Part shown: in pieces, positions 18,266 to 26,528 of the stretch
How positions within the stretch are numbered: the first letter of the stretch is position 1
Layout: each line of letters starts with the position of its first letter
Assembly: GCA_039815685.1 (NCBI GenBank)
Contig: JBCBYV010000009.1
Span: 82,521-146,520, forward strand
DNA from: Thermohalobaculum sp039815685
GTDB taxonomy: Bacteria; Pseudomonadota; Alphaproteobacteria; Rhodobacterales; Rhodobacteraceae
Direction of reading: 5' to 3'
DNA: 64,000 bases
The notes under the pieces: generated by a model
Databases searched by the model: none
What the model saw: the letters and a program-made list of their open reading frames with translations, nothing else
What the model was told of the DNA's origin: nothing
Translations under genes and position numbers: made by a program

Positions 18266-19417
18266 TTGGCCTCTGCGCCCGATGACCCGGAGATCTGCCT
18301 CGCCGAGCCGCCGCGTCTCGCGCTCGAGGATGTTCGGGTGTCCTTCGGGGGGCAGACGGCGGTGGATCGGCTGTCGCTCTCGGTCGCGCCGGGGGAGATC
18401 GTGAGCGTGCTCGGGCCCTCGGGCTGCGGCAAGTCCACGACCCTGCGTGTCGCTGCGGGGGTCGAACGGCAGAGCGAGGGGCGGGTATTGATCGATGGCC
18501 GCGTCGTCTCGGACACGAGCAGGCACGAGCCGCCGGAGAGCCGCGGTATCGGGCTCATGTTTCAGGATTTCGCGCTTTTCCCGCATCTCTCGGTCGCGGA
18601 TAACGTCGCCTTCGGGCTCCGCAACAGGCTGAAGGCGCGCGAGCGGGGGCCGGTGATCGAGCGGCATCTGAAGAGTGTCGGGCTCCTCGACAAGGCGTCG
18701 CGCTTTCCGCACCAGCTCTCGGGCGGGGAGCAGCAGCGGGTCGCTTTGGCCCGGGCACTGGCGCCGGGGCCGCGGGCGATGCTGATGGACGAGCCCTTCT
18801 CGGGCCTCGACACGCGGCTGCGCGACGAGGTGCGGGAGGAGACGCTGGAGGCGCTCCGCGAGGCGGGGACGGCCGTGCTGCTGGTCACGCATGAACCGGA
18901 CGAGGCGATGCGCATGGCTGACCGCATCGCGCTGATGCGCGAGGGGCGGATCGTGCAGATCGGTGCGCCCTTCCAGATCTACAACCAGCCGGTGGATCGC
19001 CTCGCGGCCGCGTTCTTCTCGGACATCAACACAGTTCACGGCGAGGTGCGCGGTCGCGAAGCCCAGACCGCGTTCGGCCGCTTTCCGACGCCCGGTCTTG
19101 CCGATGGTGCGGATGTCGAGATCATCTTCCGGCCCCAGCATCTGAGCGTGGTCGAGGATCGGGGGGCGGCACATGCGCCGGACGATCATGACGGATCATT
19201 GGCCCGCGCGGAGGTCGTGCGGTCCCGTTTTGTCGGCGCGCAAAGCCTTATCGAGCTGCGTCTCGCGGGCAGCGAGCAGGTTCTGCGGGCGACGGTGCCG
19301 CATGCCTGGCTGCCGCATCCGGGCATGTCGGTCTGGCTCGGCCTGCCGCGCGAGCGTTGCTTCGTCTTTCCCTCGGCCGAGCAGCGCCGGCTGGCGAGCC
19401 CCTACGCGGCGGAATAG
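18266..19417 (+). CDS. ABC transporter ATP-binding protein (FbpC/PotA-like)
   Basis: A 383-residue importer-type ATPase. Motifs: Walker A GPSGCGKSTT, Q-loop MFQDFALFPHLSV, signature LSGGEQQRVALARAL, Walker B MLMDEPFSGLD, H-loop LVTHEPDEA, and a C-terminal TOBE-like regulatory domain from ~residue 270. The set resembles ferric-iron or polyamine importer ATPases. No permease or binding-protein gene is adjacent, so the substrate cannot be assigned. TTG 18266 is chosen because GAGGGAG lies 6 bases upstream; an in-frame TTG at 18251 overlaps that site. Confidence 0.88.
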   Translation: MASAPDDPEICLAEPPRLALEDVRVSFGGQTAVDRLSLSVAPGEIVSVLGPSGCGKSTTLRVAAGVERQSEGRVLIDGRVVSDTSRHEPPESRGIGLMFQDFALFPHLSVADNVAFGLRNRLKARERGPVIERHLKSVGLLDKASRFPHQLSGGEQQRVALARALAPGPRAMLMDEPFSGLDTRLRDEVREETLEALREAGTAVLLVTHEPDEAMRMADRIALMREGRIVQIGAPFQIYNQPVDRLAAAFFSDINTVHGEVRGREAQTAFGRFPTPGLADGADVEIIFRPQHLSVVEDRGAAHAPDDHDGSLARAEVVRSRFVGAQSLIELRLAGSEQVLRATVPHAWLPHPGMSVWLGLPRERCFVFPSAEQRRLASPYAAE

Positions 19418-19553
19418 CGCCCGTTCGCTTTTTGGGCCTCGCGCCCCTTTCCCCCCGCGGCGGAACCCAATATGTCAACGGTGAATGTGCCGGCTGCCGT
19501 CGGCGGTGAACAGGCGCCGTGAGCGGCGTCACCTTGCGGGGAGAATGTGGGCG

Positions 19554-19775
19554 ATGGGCCTTAGCATCTGGCAAATCCTGATCGTGGTGCTCCTGCTCGT
19601 GCTGCTCTTCGGCCGGGGCAAGATCTCCGAGCTGATGGGCGACATGGCCAAGGGCATCAAGAGCTTCAAGAAGGGCATGGCCGAGGATCCGGACGATCCC
19701 AAGCAGGTGACCGAGGGCGGTGAAAAGGCCGTGGACGTCACCCCTGAGCCCGCCGCCAAGAAGGACAGCGCCTGA
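19554..19775 (+). CDS. tatA: Sec-independent protein translocase TatA
   Basis: A 73-residue pore-forming subunit of the twin-arginine translocase, which exports folded proteins. It has the standard layout: short periplasmic N-terminus, one transmembrane helix (SIWQILIVVLLLVLLFG), a hinge, and the amphipathic helix KISELMGDMAKGIKSFKKGM followed by an acidic tail. ATG 19554 is chosen over ATG 19545 because GGGGAG then sits at proper spacing. tatB and tatC follow. Confidence 0.95.
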   Translation: MGLSIWQILIVVLLLVLLFGRGKISELMGDMAKGIKSFKKGMAEDPDDPKQVTEGGEKAVDVTPEPAAKKDSA

Positions 19776-19832
19776 GCGCAGCCGGCCCGGGCGGCATGAT
19801 GTTGCCGGGCGCCCTTCGACGCGGAGAGAGCG

Positions 19833-20270
19833 ATGCTTGATATCGGCTGGTCCGAACTGATGGTGATCGGCGTCCTGGCCCTGCTGGTGGTGGGGCCGAA
19901 GGAGCTGCCGGGCCTCTTCCGCACCGTGGGTCAGTATGTAGGCAAGGCGCGGTCGGTCGCGCGCGAGTTCCAGCGGTCGATGGAGGATGCGGCGCGCGAC
20001 ATGGATGGCGGTGCGTTCAACCAGCTCCGTGACGCCAAGCGCGATTTCGACAAGATGGCGCGTGTCGATTTCTCCGAGCAGGCGAAGAAGGCGCAGAACA
20101 GCCTGATGTCTGGCGGCAAGACGACGTCGGAGACCGCTGCGCCGGCGCCGGCGCCGCAGTCCGGCTCGGAGGCGAAGGCCGCGGAGGCGAGCCCGCCGCC
20201 GGAGGCTGCGCCGGAACCGAAAGCCGAGGCGACGGCGAAGACACCGGCTGCGGCCGAGGACAAGGCCTGA
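19833..20270 (+). CDS. tatB: Sec-independent protein translocase TatB
   Basis: A 145-residue subunit that recognises twin-arginine signal peptides together with TatC. N-terminus MLDIGWSELMVIGVLALLVV is followed by the conserved GPKELPGLFRTVGQYVGKAR hinge and amphipathic helix. The C-terminal ~45 residues are Ala/Pro/Glu-rich and probably disordered. tatC starts 1 base after its stop. Confidence 0.96.
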   Translation: MLDIGWSELMVIGVLALLVVGPKELPGLFRTVGQYVGKARSVAREFQRSMEDAARDMDGGAFNQLRDAKRDFDKMARVDFSEQAKKAQNSLMSGGKTTSETAAPAPAPQSGSEAKAAEASPPPEAAPEPKAEATAKTPAAAEDKA

Positions 20271-20271
20271 C

Positions 20272-21123
20272 ATGGCACGGGACGACGACGCTCATATCGA
20301 GGAGAGCTCTGCGCCGCTGATCGAGCACCTGATCGAGCTGCGCGAGCGTCTGGTGAAGGCGCTGATCGGGCTCGGCATCGGTTTTGTGATCTGCTGGATC
20401 TTCGCCGCGGACATCTACACGATCCTGACGCTGCCGCTGGTGAACGAGCTCGAGGCGCGGGGACAGTCCCCGCAGCTCATCTTCACGGCGCTGCATGAGG
20501 CGTTCTTCACCTATCTCAAGCTTGCGATGTTCGGCGGGTTCTGCCTGGCGTTCCCGTTTATCGCCAATCAGCTCTGGAAGTTCGTGGCGCCGGGGCTTTA
20601 CCGCTCCGAGCAGCAGGCCTTCCTGCCGTTTCTGGTGGCGACGCCGGCGCTTTTCATCCTGGGCGCGAGCTTCGTCTACTTCCTGATCATGCCGCTTGCG
20701 ATCGACTTCTTCCTCAATTTCCAGATCCCCGGCGGGGTGGAGGGGGAGGATAACGCGGTCCGGATCGAGTTCCTCGGCAAGGTCAACGAGTATCTCTCGC
20801 TCTCGATGACCTTCATCCTGGCTTTCGGGATCTGCTTCCAGCTGCCTGTTCTGCTGACGCTTATGGGACGGGCGGGACTGGTGACGGCGGACGGGTTGTC
20901 GCGCGGCCGGAAATACGCGGTGGTGGGCATCGCGGCCGTGGCGGCGATCATGACGCCGCCGGATGTGATCAGCCAGATCGGCCTCGGCGGCGCGGTCTAT
21001 CTTCTCTACGAGATCTCGATCCACCTCGTGCGGCTTGCGGAGCGGAAGCGGGACCGCGAGCGGGACGAGGAGGATGACGACCTCTTCGACGATGACGCGG
21101 ATGAGACGCCGGCGGGCCCGTGA
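20272..21123 (+). CDS. tatC: Sec-independent protein translocase TatC
   Basis: A 283-residue polytopic receptor for twin-arginine signal peptides, with six helices. Conserved features: the N-terminal cytoplasmic region LIEHLIELRERLVKAL, the first-loop segment EAFFTYLKLAMFGGFCLAFP, WKFVAPGLYRSEQQ, and F..GICFQLPVLL. The C-terminal tail is very acidic (ERDEEDDDLFDDDADE). Its TGA overlaps the next ATG as TGATG. Confidence 0.97.
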   Translation: MARDDDAHIEESSAPLIEHLIELRERLVKALIGLGIGFVICWIFAADIYTILTLPLVNELEARGQSPQLIFTALHEAFFTYLKLAMFGGFCLAFPFIANQLWKFVAPGLYRSEQQAFLPFLVATPALFILGASFVYFLIMPLAIDFFLNFQIPGGVEGEDNAVRIEFLGKVNEYLSLSMTFILAFGICFQLPVLLTLMGRAGLVTADGLSRGRKYAVVGIAAVAAIMTPPDVISQIGLGGAVYLLYEISIHLVRLAERKRDRERDEEDDDLFDDDADETPAGP

Positions 21124-21989
21124 TGCCCGAGGCGGATCGTCATCCGAGTTGCGATTTGCGCGAGGTGTCGGCGCTCGAGCGCATCGCGGACGCCCTCGAG
21201 CGCATCGCGCCGCCGCCGGCGGAGGCGCCTGAATTCGGCGTGGCCGAGGCCTGGGTCTGGCAGGCCTCGCCCGACCGCCTCGTGCCGGTGTCCCGGGTGG
21301 CCCGCGTGGAGATCGACCTGCTGGTGGGGATCGACCGGGCGCGCGATACCCTGCTGGAGAACACGCGCCGTTTTGCGTCCGGTCGTGCGGCGAACAACGC
21401 GCTCCTCTGGGGCGCGCGCGGCATGGGCAAGTCGAGCCTCGTGAAGGCGGCCCATGCGGTGGCGAACGGGGAGACGGGGACCCTACGGCTCGTGGAGATC
21501 CATCGCGAGGACATTCCGACCATCGGACGGTTGCTGGATCTTCTGGCGGGGCAGCCCTGGCGCTTTATTCTGTTCTGTGACGACCTCTCCTTCGATCACG
21601 ATGACAGCCACTACAAGAGCCTGAAGGCGGTGCTCGACGGCGGCGTCGCAGGACGGCCGGAGAATGTGCTGTTCTACGCGACATCGAACCGGCGGCACTT
21701 GATGCCGCGGGACATGATCGAGAACGAGCGGCAGACGGCGATCAACCCGAGTGAGGCGACGGAGGAGAAGGTCTCGCTCTCGGACCGCTTCGGCCTCTGG
21801 CTCGGGTTCCATCCCTGCGGCCAGGACGAGTTCCTAGCGATGATCCGGGGGTACTGCGATGCTCTGGGGCTCGAGATCGATGACGCGCGGCTGCGGTCGG
21901 AAGCGATCGAGTGGCGTCAGACGCGGGGGGCGATGTCGGGCCGCGTCGCCTGGCAGTTCGTGCAGGATCTAGCGGGCCGGTCGGCTTGA
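21123..21989 (+). CDS. DUF815-family AAA+-like ATPase
   Basis: A 288-residue predicted P-loop ATPase. Motifs: Walker A LLWGARGMGKSSLVKA, Walker B FILFCDDLSFDHDDSHYKSL, sensor-like NVLFYATSNRRHLMPRDMI, and FGLWLGFHPCGQDEFLAMI. DUF815 proteins are widespread in Proteobacteria with no settled function. ATG 21123 overlaps the tatC stop, so it is probably co-translated with the Tat operon; whether it acts in export is unknown. Confidence 0.85.
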   Translation: MPEADRHPSCDLREVSALERIADALERIAPPPAEAPEFGVAEAWVWQASPDRLVPVSRVARVEIDLLVGIDRARDTLLENTRRFASGRAANNALLWGARGMGKSSLVKAAHAVANGETGTLRLVEIHREDIPTIGRLLDLLAGQPWRFILFCDDLSFDHDDSHYKSLKAVLDGGVAGRPENVLFYATSNRRHLMPRDMIENERQTAINPSEATEEKVSLSDRFGLWLGFHPCGQDEFLAMIRGYCDALGLEIDDARLRSEAIEWRQTRGAMSGRVAWQFVQDLAGRSA

Positions 21990-22120
21990 GCGCTGGTTGA
22001 GCCCTCGTTGACTACCTGGGCGGGCTGACTGGTCGCCCCGACTTCGGACGCTCTGCGTCCTCAGCGGCCCGCCCGCCAGCCGCGCCCAGCCTGTGGGTCA
22101 TGTCTCGAGATCAGCCGCGG

Positions 22121-22148
22121 ATGCGAACTCATACCGAGATGTTCGCAT
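22121..22148. terminator. inverted repeat between convergent genes
   Basis: ATGCGAAC and GTTCGCAT form an 8-bp stem with a 12-base loop, between the DUF815 gene and the convergent nlpD-like gene. A CATACC hexamer occurs in the loop and again just downstream. There is no T-run. It could be a bidirectional terminator or a protein-binding site. The rest of 21990-22217 shows nothing else clear. Confidence 0.3.
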
Positions 22149-22217
22149 AATGCTCATACCTAGCGGCGCAAGCTGACGTGGGTAGGCGCGGGCGCGGCTT
22201 GGTGCGCTCTCGGCGCC

Positions 22218-23567
22218 TCAGAGGTAGTCCTCGGGGTTCACGCTTTCCGCGCCGCGGCGGATCTCGAAATGCATGCGGGGCGGGCCGGCCCCATCGCCTT
22301 CTGCCACGACGCCGATGGGCTGGCCGGCGTCGACGCGGCTGCCCTTGCCGACCTGCACATTCGTCACCCGGCCATAGACCGTGAGAACGTCGCCGCGGTG
22401 GCGTACGAGCACGATGGTACCGAGCCCACCGAGCGACTGGGAGACGAGCGCCACCTCGCCCGGTGCGGCGGCGCGCACCACGCTGCCCGGCGGCGCGTCG
22501 AAATCCACGCCTTCGTTGCGCACGCCATTGTTCGAGAGATTGTAGGGCACAGCGACAGCGCCATCGACGGGGCGGATGAAGCTGATGCCGAGATCCGGTG
22601 AAGCGCTTGGAGACGCGCCGGCGAGGGCGGCGGCGGCCTCGCGATCTGCGGCGGCGGCGTCTTCCTCGACCGCTGCCGTGCGCGTGTCGGGTGCGAGTTC
22701 CGGTTCCGCGGTCTGGTACTGCGAGAGCCCGGGCGAGGCGGGGCGGGCCGTCGGCTGCGGTTCGGGCGGCAGGGGCGAGCCGGAGGAGGGGGGTGTTGCA
22801 ATGTCGCTGCCCGGTGCCGGGCCAGGCTCCGGTGTTGCCGCGGCCACCTCATCGGCGAGGGCCGCCTCAGCCCCGGGCTCGACGCTTGGCGAGGGTGCCG
22901 GGGCGGGCGTCTCGGCCCGGTCGATGGCGGCGGCTGCGAGATCCGGGGACCAGGCCGCGTTGCCGTCGGAGGCGTCGGTCCAGCCCGAGGCTGCGCCTGT
23001 GCTTGCAATATCTGCCGCGCCGGCTGCGGCGGTGGCGCCGATAGCGGTGCCGGCGGTCGGCGCGAGGCTGCCTGTCTCGATACCGCCGCCCGTGACCGGG
23101 CTTCCCACGCCACCTGCCGCGCCTGCGGCAGTGAGGCCGTTGGCACTCGGGTCGCCTGCGGGTGCGATGAGCGTTCCATCGGGCGCTGCCGCGCTCGGTG
23201 CAGCGGCCGCGACGCTGATCCCGCCATAGCCGCCCGGGCGGGGTGGCAGGACGAGCTCGTCGCCTGCCCGCAGCGCCGTGCCGGGCTGGAGGCCGTTATA
23301 GGCACCAAGCTCGGCCCCGGAGATGCCGACGCGGCCGCCGATCTCGGCTACCGTCTCGCCCTCGCGCGCAACCGCGGCTTCGTAGCTGTCATAGGCGACG
23401 ATGCCCGGTGTGCCGGTGGCGGGCGCCGTGCTGCCGGGGTTGGAGCCGCGGAACTCGACCGGCGCCCGCGACGGATCCTGGTTTCCCGCGCAGGCGGCGA
23501 GCGCCATAAGCGACGCGGCACCAGCCATGCGCGCCATCGCATGCGGCTTGGGGGAGGGGTGGCGCAT
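22218..23567 (-). CDS. nlpD: NlpD-like lipoprotein with LysM and degenerate LytM (M23) domain
   Basis: A 449-residue outer-membrane lipoprotein, probably an amidase activator in septal peptidoglycan splitting. Lipobox LMALAAC puts the lipidated Cys at position 26. A LysM domain spans ~55-105, an Ala/Pro/Gly-rich linker ~110-330, and a LytM/M23 fold is at the C-terminus (GVDFDAPPGSVVRAAAPGEV ... MHFEIRRG). The usual M23 zinc histidines are replaced: N in NEGVDF, R in VYGRV, R in PPRMHFEI. This matches the non-catalytic NlpD/EnvC type. An AGGAG precedes ATG 23567. The surE-pcm-nlpD order is as in enterobacteria. Confidence 0.85.
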   Translation of the reverse strand: MRHPSPKPHAMARMAGAASLMALAACAGNQDPSRAPVEFRGSNPGSTAPATGTPGIVAYDSYEAAVAREGETVAEIGGRVGISGAELGAYNGLQPGTALRAGDELVLPPRPGGYGGISVAAAAPSAAAPDGTLIAPAGDPSANGLTAAGAAGGVGSPVTGGGIETGSLAPTAGTAIGATAAAGAADIASTGAASGWTDASDGNAAWSPDLAAAAIDRAETPAPAPSPSVEPGAEAALADEVAAATPEPGPAPGSDIATPPSSGSPLPPEPQPTARPASPGLSQYQTAEPELAPDTRTAAVEEDAAAADREAAAALAGASPSASPDLGISFIRPVDGAVAVPYNLSNNGVRNEGVDFDAPPGSVVRAAAPGEVALVSQSLGGLGTIVLVRHRGDVLTVYGRVTNVQVGKGSRVDAGQPIGVVAEGDGAGPPRMHFEIRRGAESVNPEDYL

Positions 23568-23719
23568 CTCGGTTTCTCCTGCTCGGGCTCCGGGCGCGCC
23601 CGGGCCGTCATTCCGCCTGTCTGCCTCGGGCGTCCCGCATCTTACGCACGGGCGGCCCAGTCCCGGTGATCGGAGGAGCGCACAATCCGCTCTCCCGATA
23701 TCCCGCGCGTGCCTCTCTT

Positions 23720-24373
23720 CTAGCCCGGCTCCGGCATGCCCTCCACCAATGGCAGGAAGAGCACCTCCGAAAGCTCGCGGTATTCGAGCCCGCCCGTCGC
23801 CGATTTCTCGATCCGGATGAGCTGCTGTACGTCGTCGGACTGTCCGACCGGTAGCACCATTATGCCACCAGGGCGCAGTTGTTCCAACAGCACGGAAGGA
23901 GCGTCGTCGGCGGCGGCGGCGCAGAGGATCCGGTCGAAGGGCTGCTGCTCGCCCCAGCCGCGGGTGCCGTCGCCGATGCGGAAGGTGACATTTGCGATCT
24001 CGAGCTGCTCGAGCCGTGCGCGGGCGGCGATCACCAGCGGGCGATGGCGCTCGATGGCATAGACCCGGCGGGCGAGGCGCGCGAGGATCGCGGACTGATA
24101 GCCCGAGCCCGCCCCGATCTCGAGCACCTTGCAGCGGTCGGTGACTGCCAGCGCCTCGGTCATGAGGGCGACGACGGAGGGTTGCGAGATCGTCTGGCCG
24201 CAATCGATGGGGAGTGCCGTGTCGTCGAAGGCGCGGTCGGCGAAGGCCTCGCCGACGAAGATCTCGCGCGGGACCGTCTCGAGGGCCGTGAGCACGCGCG
24301 CATCCCTGACGCCGGATTGGCGCAGGCTCAGCATCATGCGCATCAGGTTTTCCGCGCGGCTGCCCGACTCCAT
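23720..24373 (-). CDS. pcm: protein-L-isoaspartate O-methyltransferase
   Basis: A 217-residue SAM-dependent enzyme that methylates isoaspartate in aged proteins. SAM-binding motif LEIGAGSGYQSAILARL, family motifs VPREIFV, DTALPIDCGQTISQP and the C-terminal LRPGGIMVLPVG are present. The frame is open further upstream, but ATG 24373 fits family length and lies 11 bases after the surE stop. nlpD follows downstream. Confidence 0.94.
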   Translation of the reverse strand: MESGSRAENLMRMMLSLRQSGVRDARVLTALETVPREIFVGEAFADRAFDDTALPIDCGQTISQPSVVALMTEALAVTDRCKVLEIGAGSGYQSAILARLARRVYAIERHRPLVIAARARLEQLEIANVTFRIGDGTRGWGEQQPFDRILCAAAADDAPSVLLEQLRPGGIMVLPVGQSDDVQQLIRIEKSATGGLEYRELSEVLFLPLVEGMPEPG

Positions 24374-24384
24374 GCGCGCGACCC

Positions 24385-25191
24385 TCAGGCGCCGCCCGCG
24401 GCGCTGCGTGCAGGGCCCCCGGCGAGGGCGGCCGCAGCGCCCTCGAGCAGATCCTCCGCCGTGATCTGCGGGAAAAGGGGGCTGATGGTCACGAGCCCTT
24501 CCGTGACGAGGGCAGCGTCGGTCCCGGCGGGCGCGCTCTCGTTCCGGGTGGCATGGGCGAGGAAGTGGTACTCGCGGCCGTTCGGCGCCACGTGGCGGTC
24601 GACCTTGAAGGTGGCGGAGGCGCGCATGCCATGGGGACAGACGCGCATGCCGCTCACCGCTGCTGCATCGAGCGCCGGGAAATTCACGTTGTAGAAGACG
24701 CCCTTTCGCCATGGCATGCGCAGGACCGCCTGAAGCGCCGCAACGCCGTGACCGAGGGAGGCGGACCAGAGATCCTGGGGCGCATCCGGTCCGCGCGAGT
24801 AGGCCTGGCTGAGGGCCACGGCCTTCGCACCCTGCAGGGCGGCCTCCATCGCAGCGCCGACCGTGCCGGAATAGACCGTGTCCTCGGCGAGGTTGAAGCC
24901 GCGATTGACGCCCGAGATCACGAGGTCCGGGGGGGTGTCGGCCAGCAGGTGGCACAGCCCGACAAGGGCACAGTCCGCAGGGTAGCCGTCGATAGCATAG
25001 CGACGCTCCCCGATCTGGCCGACGCGCATGGGCGAGGCGTAGGAGATGGCGTGGCTTGCGCCCGAGCGCTCGTTCTCCGGCGCCACGACCCAGATTTCGC
25101 CCTCCGACCCCGCGAGTTCATTCGCCAGACGCTCTGCCACGGCGAGGCCCGGCGCGTTGATGCCGTCGTCGTTCACGATCAGAATGCGCAT
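24385..25191 (-). CDS. surE: 5'/3'-nucleotidase SurE
   Basis: A 268-residue metal-dependent nucleotidase and exopolyphosphatase. The N-terminal acidic metal site MRILIVNDDGINAPG is intact, followed by VVAPENERSGASHAI, LVISGVNRGFNLAEDTVYSG (metal/nucleotide loop) and GTVGAAMEAAL. Length and start match the family. First gene of the surE-pcm-nlpD unit. Confidence 0.96.
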   Translation of the reverse strand: MRILIVNDDGINAPGLAVAERLANELAGSEGEIWVVAPENERSGASHAISYASPMRVGQIGERRYAIDGYPADCALVGLCHLLADTPPDLVISGVNRGFNLAEDTVYSGTVGAAMEAALQGAKAVALSQAYSRGPDAPQDLWSASLGHGVAALQAVLRMPWRKGVFYNVNFPALDAAAVSGMRVCPHGMRASATFKVDRHVAPNGREYHFLAHATRNESAPAGTDAALVTEGLVTISPLFPQITAEDLLEGAAAALAGGPARSAAGGA

Positions 25192-25277
25192 AGGTGCTCC
25201 GCGCCCTTTATCCCCTGAGGGCTTCTACGCGCGGGGCGGAGTTCAAGTCCATGGCAGATCGCATGTATGGGCCCGGT

Positions 25278-25345
25278 GCGCGGCCTCGCGCACCGGAAGC
25301 ATTGTCTCCGGGCGCGGCCTCGCGCACCGGAAGCGTTGTCTCTGG
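25278..25345. repeat. two tandem copies of a 34-bp repeat
   Basis: Two adjacent 34-bp units (25278-25311 and 25312-25345) begin GCGCGGCCTCGCGCACCGGA and differ at two positions (A/G and C/T). They fill much of the gap between the DUF2852 gene stop (25352) and the surE start (25191), ending 6 bases from the DUF2852 stop codon. Each unit contains a GCGCGGCCTCGCGC near-palindrome. Function unknown. Confidence 0.75.
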
Positions 25346-25351
25346 GCGCGT

Positions 25352-25756
25352 TTATGCGGGCTGGGGCGTCTGCTCGTCGCTGCTGCCGCCGTTGCGCGCG
25401 GCATCCCGTTCGGCACGGAAGCGGTCGAACTCGGCCCGGTCCTTGGCATCTCGGAGGCGTGCGAGGAACGCCGTGAAGGCTTCCTGCTCCTCCTCGAGCC
25501 GCTTGATCGTCGCCTCGCGGTATTCGTCGAAGGCGGTATTGCCGCTCGACCGGGCGAGGTTGTCGGCGCTCCGGCGCATGCGGCGCCGTTTCTTCCAGCA
25601 GGTCATCCGTTCACTCCAGATCATGTAGCCGAGGATCGCCAGGCCGAGGGGCCAGAAGAGCACAAAGCCCAGCACCATCGACGCGATCCATGCGGGCATG
25701 CCGTAGCGGTCGAGGGTCTCCTCGATGCGTCTCAGCCAGGCCCATCTGTCCTTCAT
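25352..25756 (-). CDS. DUF2852-like membrane protein
   Basis: A 134-residue protein: one or two transmembrane segments near residues 20-45 (PAWIASMVLGFVLFWPLGLA then ILGYMIW), a basic stretch WKKRRRMRRS, and a charged C-terminal helix with coiled-coil character (EYREATIKRLEEEQEAFTAF). The pattern fits alphaproteobacterial DUF2852 as I recall it. Start 25756 is set by GGAGG five bases upstream; a longer start would include that site. A perfect palindrome (25773-25791) lies just upstream. Confidence 0.72.
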   Translation of the reverse strand: MKDRWAWLRRIEETLDRYGMPAWIASMVLGFVLFWPLGLAILGYMIWSERMTCWKKRRRMRRSADNLARSSGNTAFDEYREATIKRLEEEQEAFTAFLARLRDAKDRAEFDRFRAERDAARNGGSSDEQTPQPA

Positions 25757-25772
25757 TCGATCCTCCATCTTG

Positions 25773-25791
25773 ATGTGAATGTTATTCACAT
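25773..25791. promoter_or_regulatory. palindromic operator candidate upstream of the DUF2852 gene
   Basis: ATGTGAAT-GTT-ATTCACAT is a perfect 8-bp inverted repeat with a 3-base centre, in an AT-rich patch that stands out from its surroundings. It sits 16 bases before the DUF2852 start and 62 bases past the upstream TetR-family gene stop. Size and symmetry suit a dimeric helix-turn-helix repressor, so the adjacent TetR protein is the obvious candidate (inference). Confidence 0.55.
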
Positions 25792-25852
25792 TTACACAAG
25801 TGGGAGGCGAGAGCGTCTGCGTCAAGCGGTGGGCGGCCCGGCGGCGCGAAAA

Positions 25853-26488
25853 TCAGTCGCGGAGGAGGCCGAGGCCCCTCAGATAGACACCAACACCGCT
25901 TTCTAGGAGGTCCTCGGGCGAGATTGGGCTTCGTTGGCGGCCGGGACCGGCAAAGAGGCTCGCGACGCCGTGGCTGAGCGCCCAGATGTGGAGCGCCATC
26001 ATCTGCTCTGGAACCTGCTCTGGGGGCCGATTGGAGGCGGGCATGGTCGCGAGGAGCTCGGCACAGGCGCGGCGCAGCACGTCGAAGGCCCGATGTCCGG
26101 CAGGGCCCTTCGGCCCGCCTGCAGCGACTAGGCTTGGGTGGAACATGGCGGCGAAGAACTCCGGCTCTTCCGCCGCGAAGGCGAGATAGGCGCGGCCGAG
26201 GGCCTCGAAGGCGGAAAGCGGGCTCGGCTGCCCGTCGTTCCAGGCGGTGGCAAGCCGGTCGGCGAAGCGGATGAAGCCGGCCTCCGCCGTCTCCGCGATC
26301 AGCTCCTCGCGGTTCTGGAAGTGGCGATAGGGGGCGGCGGGGGAGACGCCGGCGGCACGGGCGGCGTCGGCGATGGTCACGCCCGCGATGCCCTTCTCGG
26401 CAATGAGGGACCGCGTTGCCTCGATCAGCGCCTCGCGCAGGTTGCCGTGATGGTAGCCGCGCCGCGCGCTCTTTCTCTCGTCGTCCAT
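25853..26488 (-). CDS. TetR/AcrR-family transcriptional regulator
   Basis: A 211-residue predicted repressor. The N-terminal helix-turn-helix is clear: GYHHGNLREALIEATRSLIA, then GVTIADAARAAGVSPAAPYR and HFQNREELIAE. The ligand domain resembles the TetR C-terminal class with a W-H-G-like segment (MMALHIWALSHGVASLF). The ligand cannot be predicted. It lies upstream of the DUF2852 gene on the same strand, with the 25773-25791 palindrome between them. Confidence 0.88.
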   Translation of the reverse strand: MDDERKSARRGYHHGNLREALIEATRSLIAEKGIAGVTIADAARAAGVSPAAPYRHFQNREELIAETAEAGFIRFADRLATAWNDGQPSPLSAFEALGRAYLAFAAEEPEFFAAMFHPSLVAAGGPKGPAGHRAFDVLRRACAELLATMPASNRPPEQVPEQMMALHIWALSHGVASLFAGPGRQRSPISPEDLLESGVGVYLRGLGLLRD

Positions 26489-26528
26489 GGCCGCTCTATA
26501 GGCAAAGGGCTGCGGTGGCGCGAGCCGG

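Noticed and set aside
18071..19189. Upstream extension of the prfC frame on the minus strand
   Set aside because: The frame stays open over the ABC ATPase gene, but the extension is unlike RF3; ATG 18070 gives the normal N-terminus.
25278..25345. Possible CRISPR-like repeats
   Set aside because: Two units directly abut with no spacers and no cas genes nearby; a simple tandem duplication.
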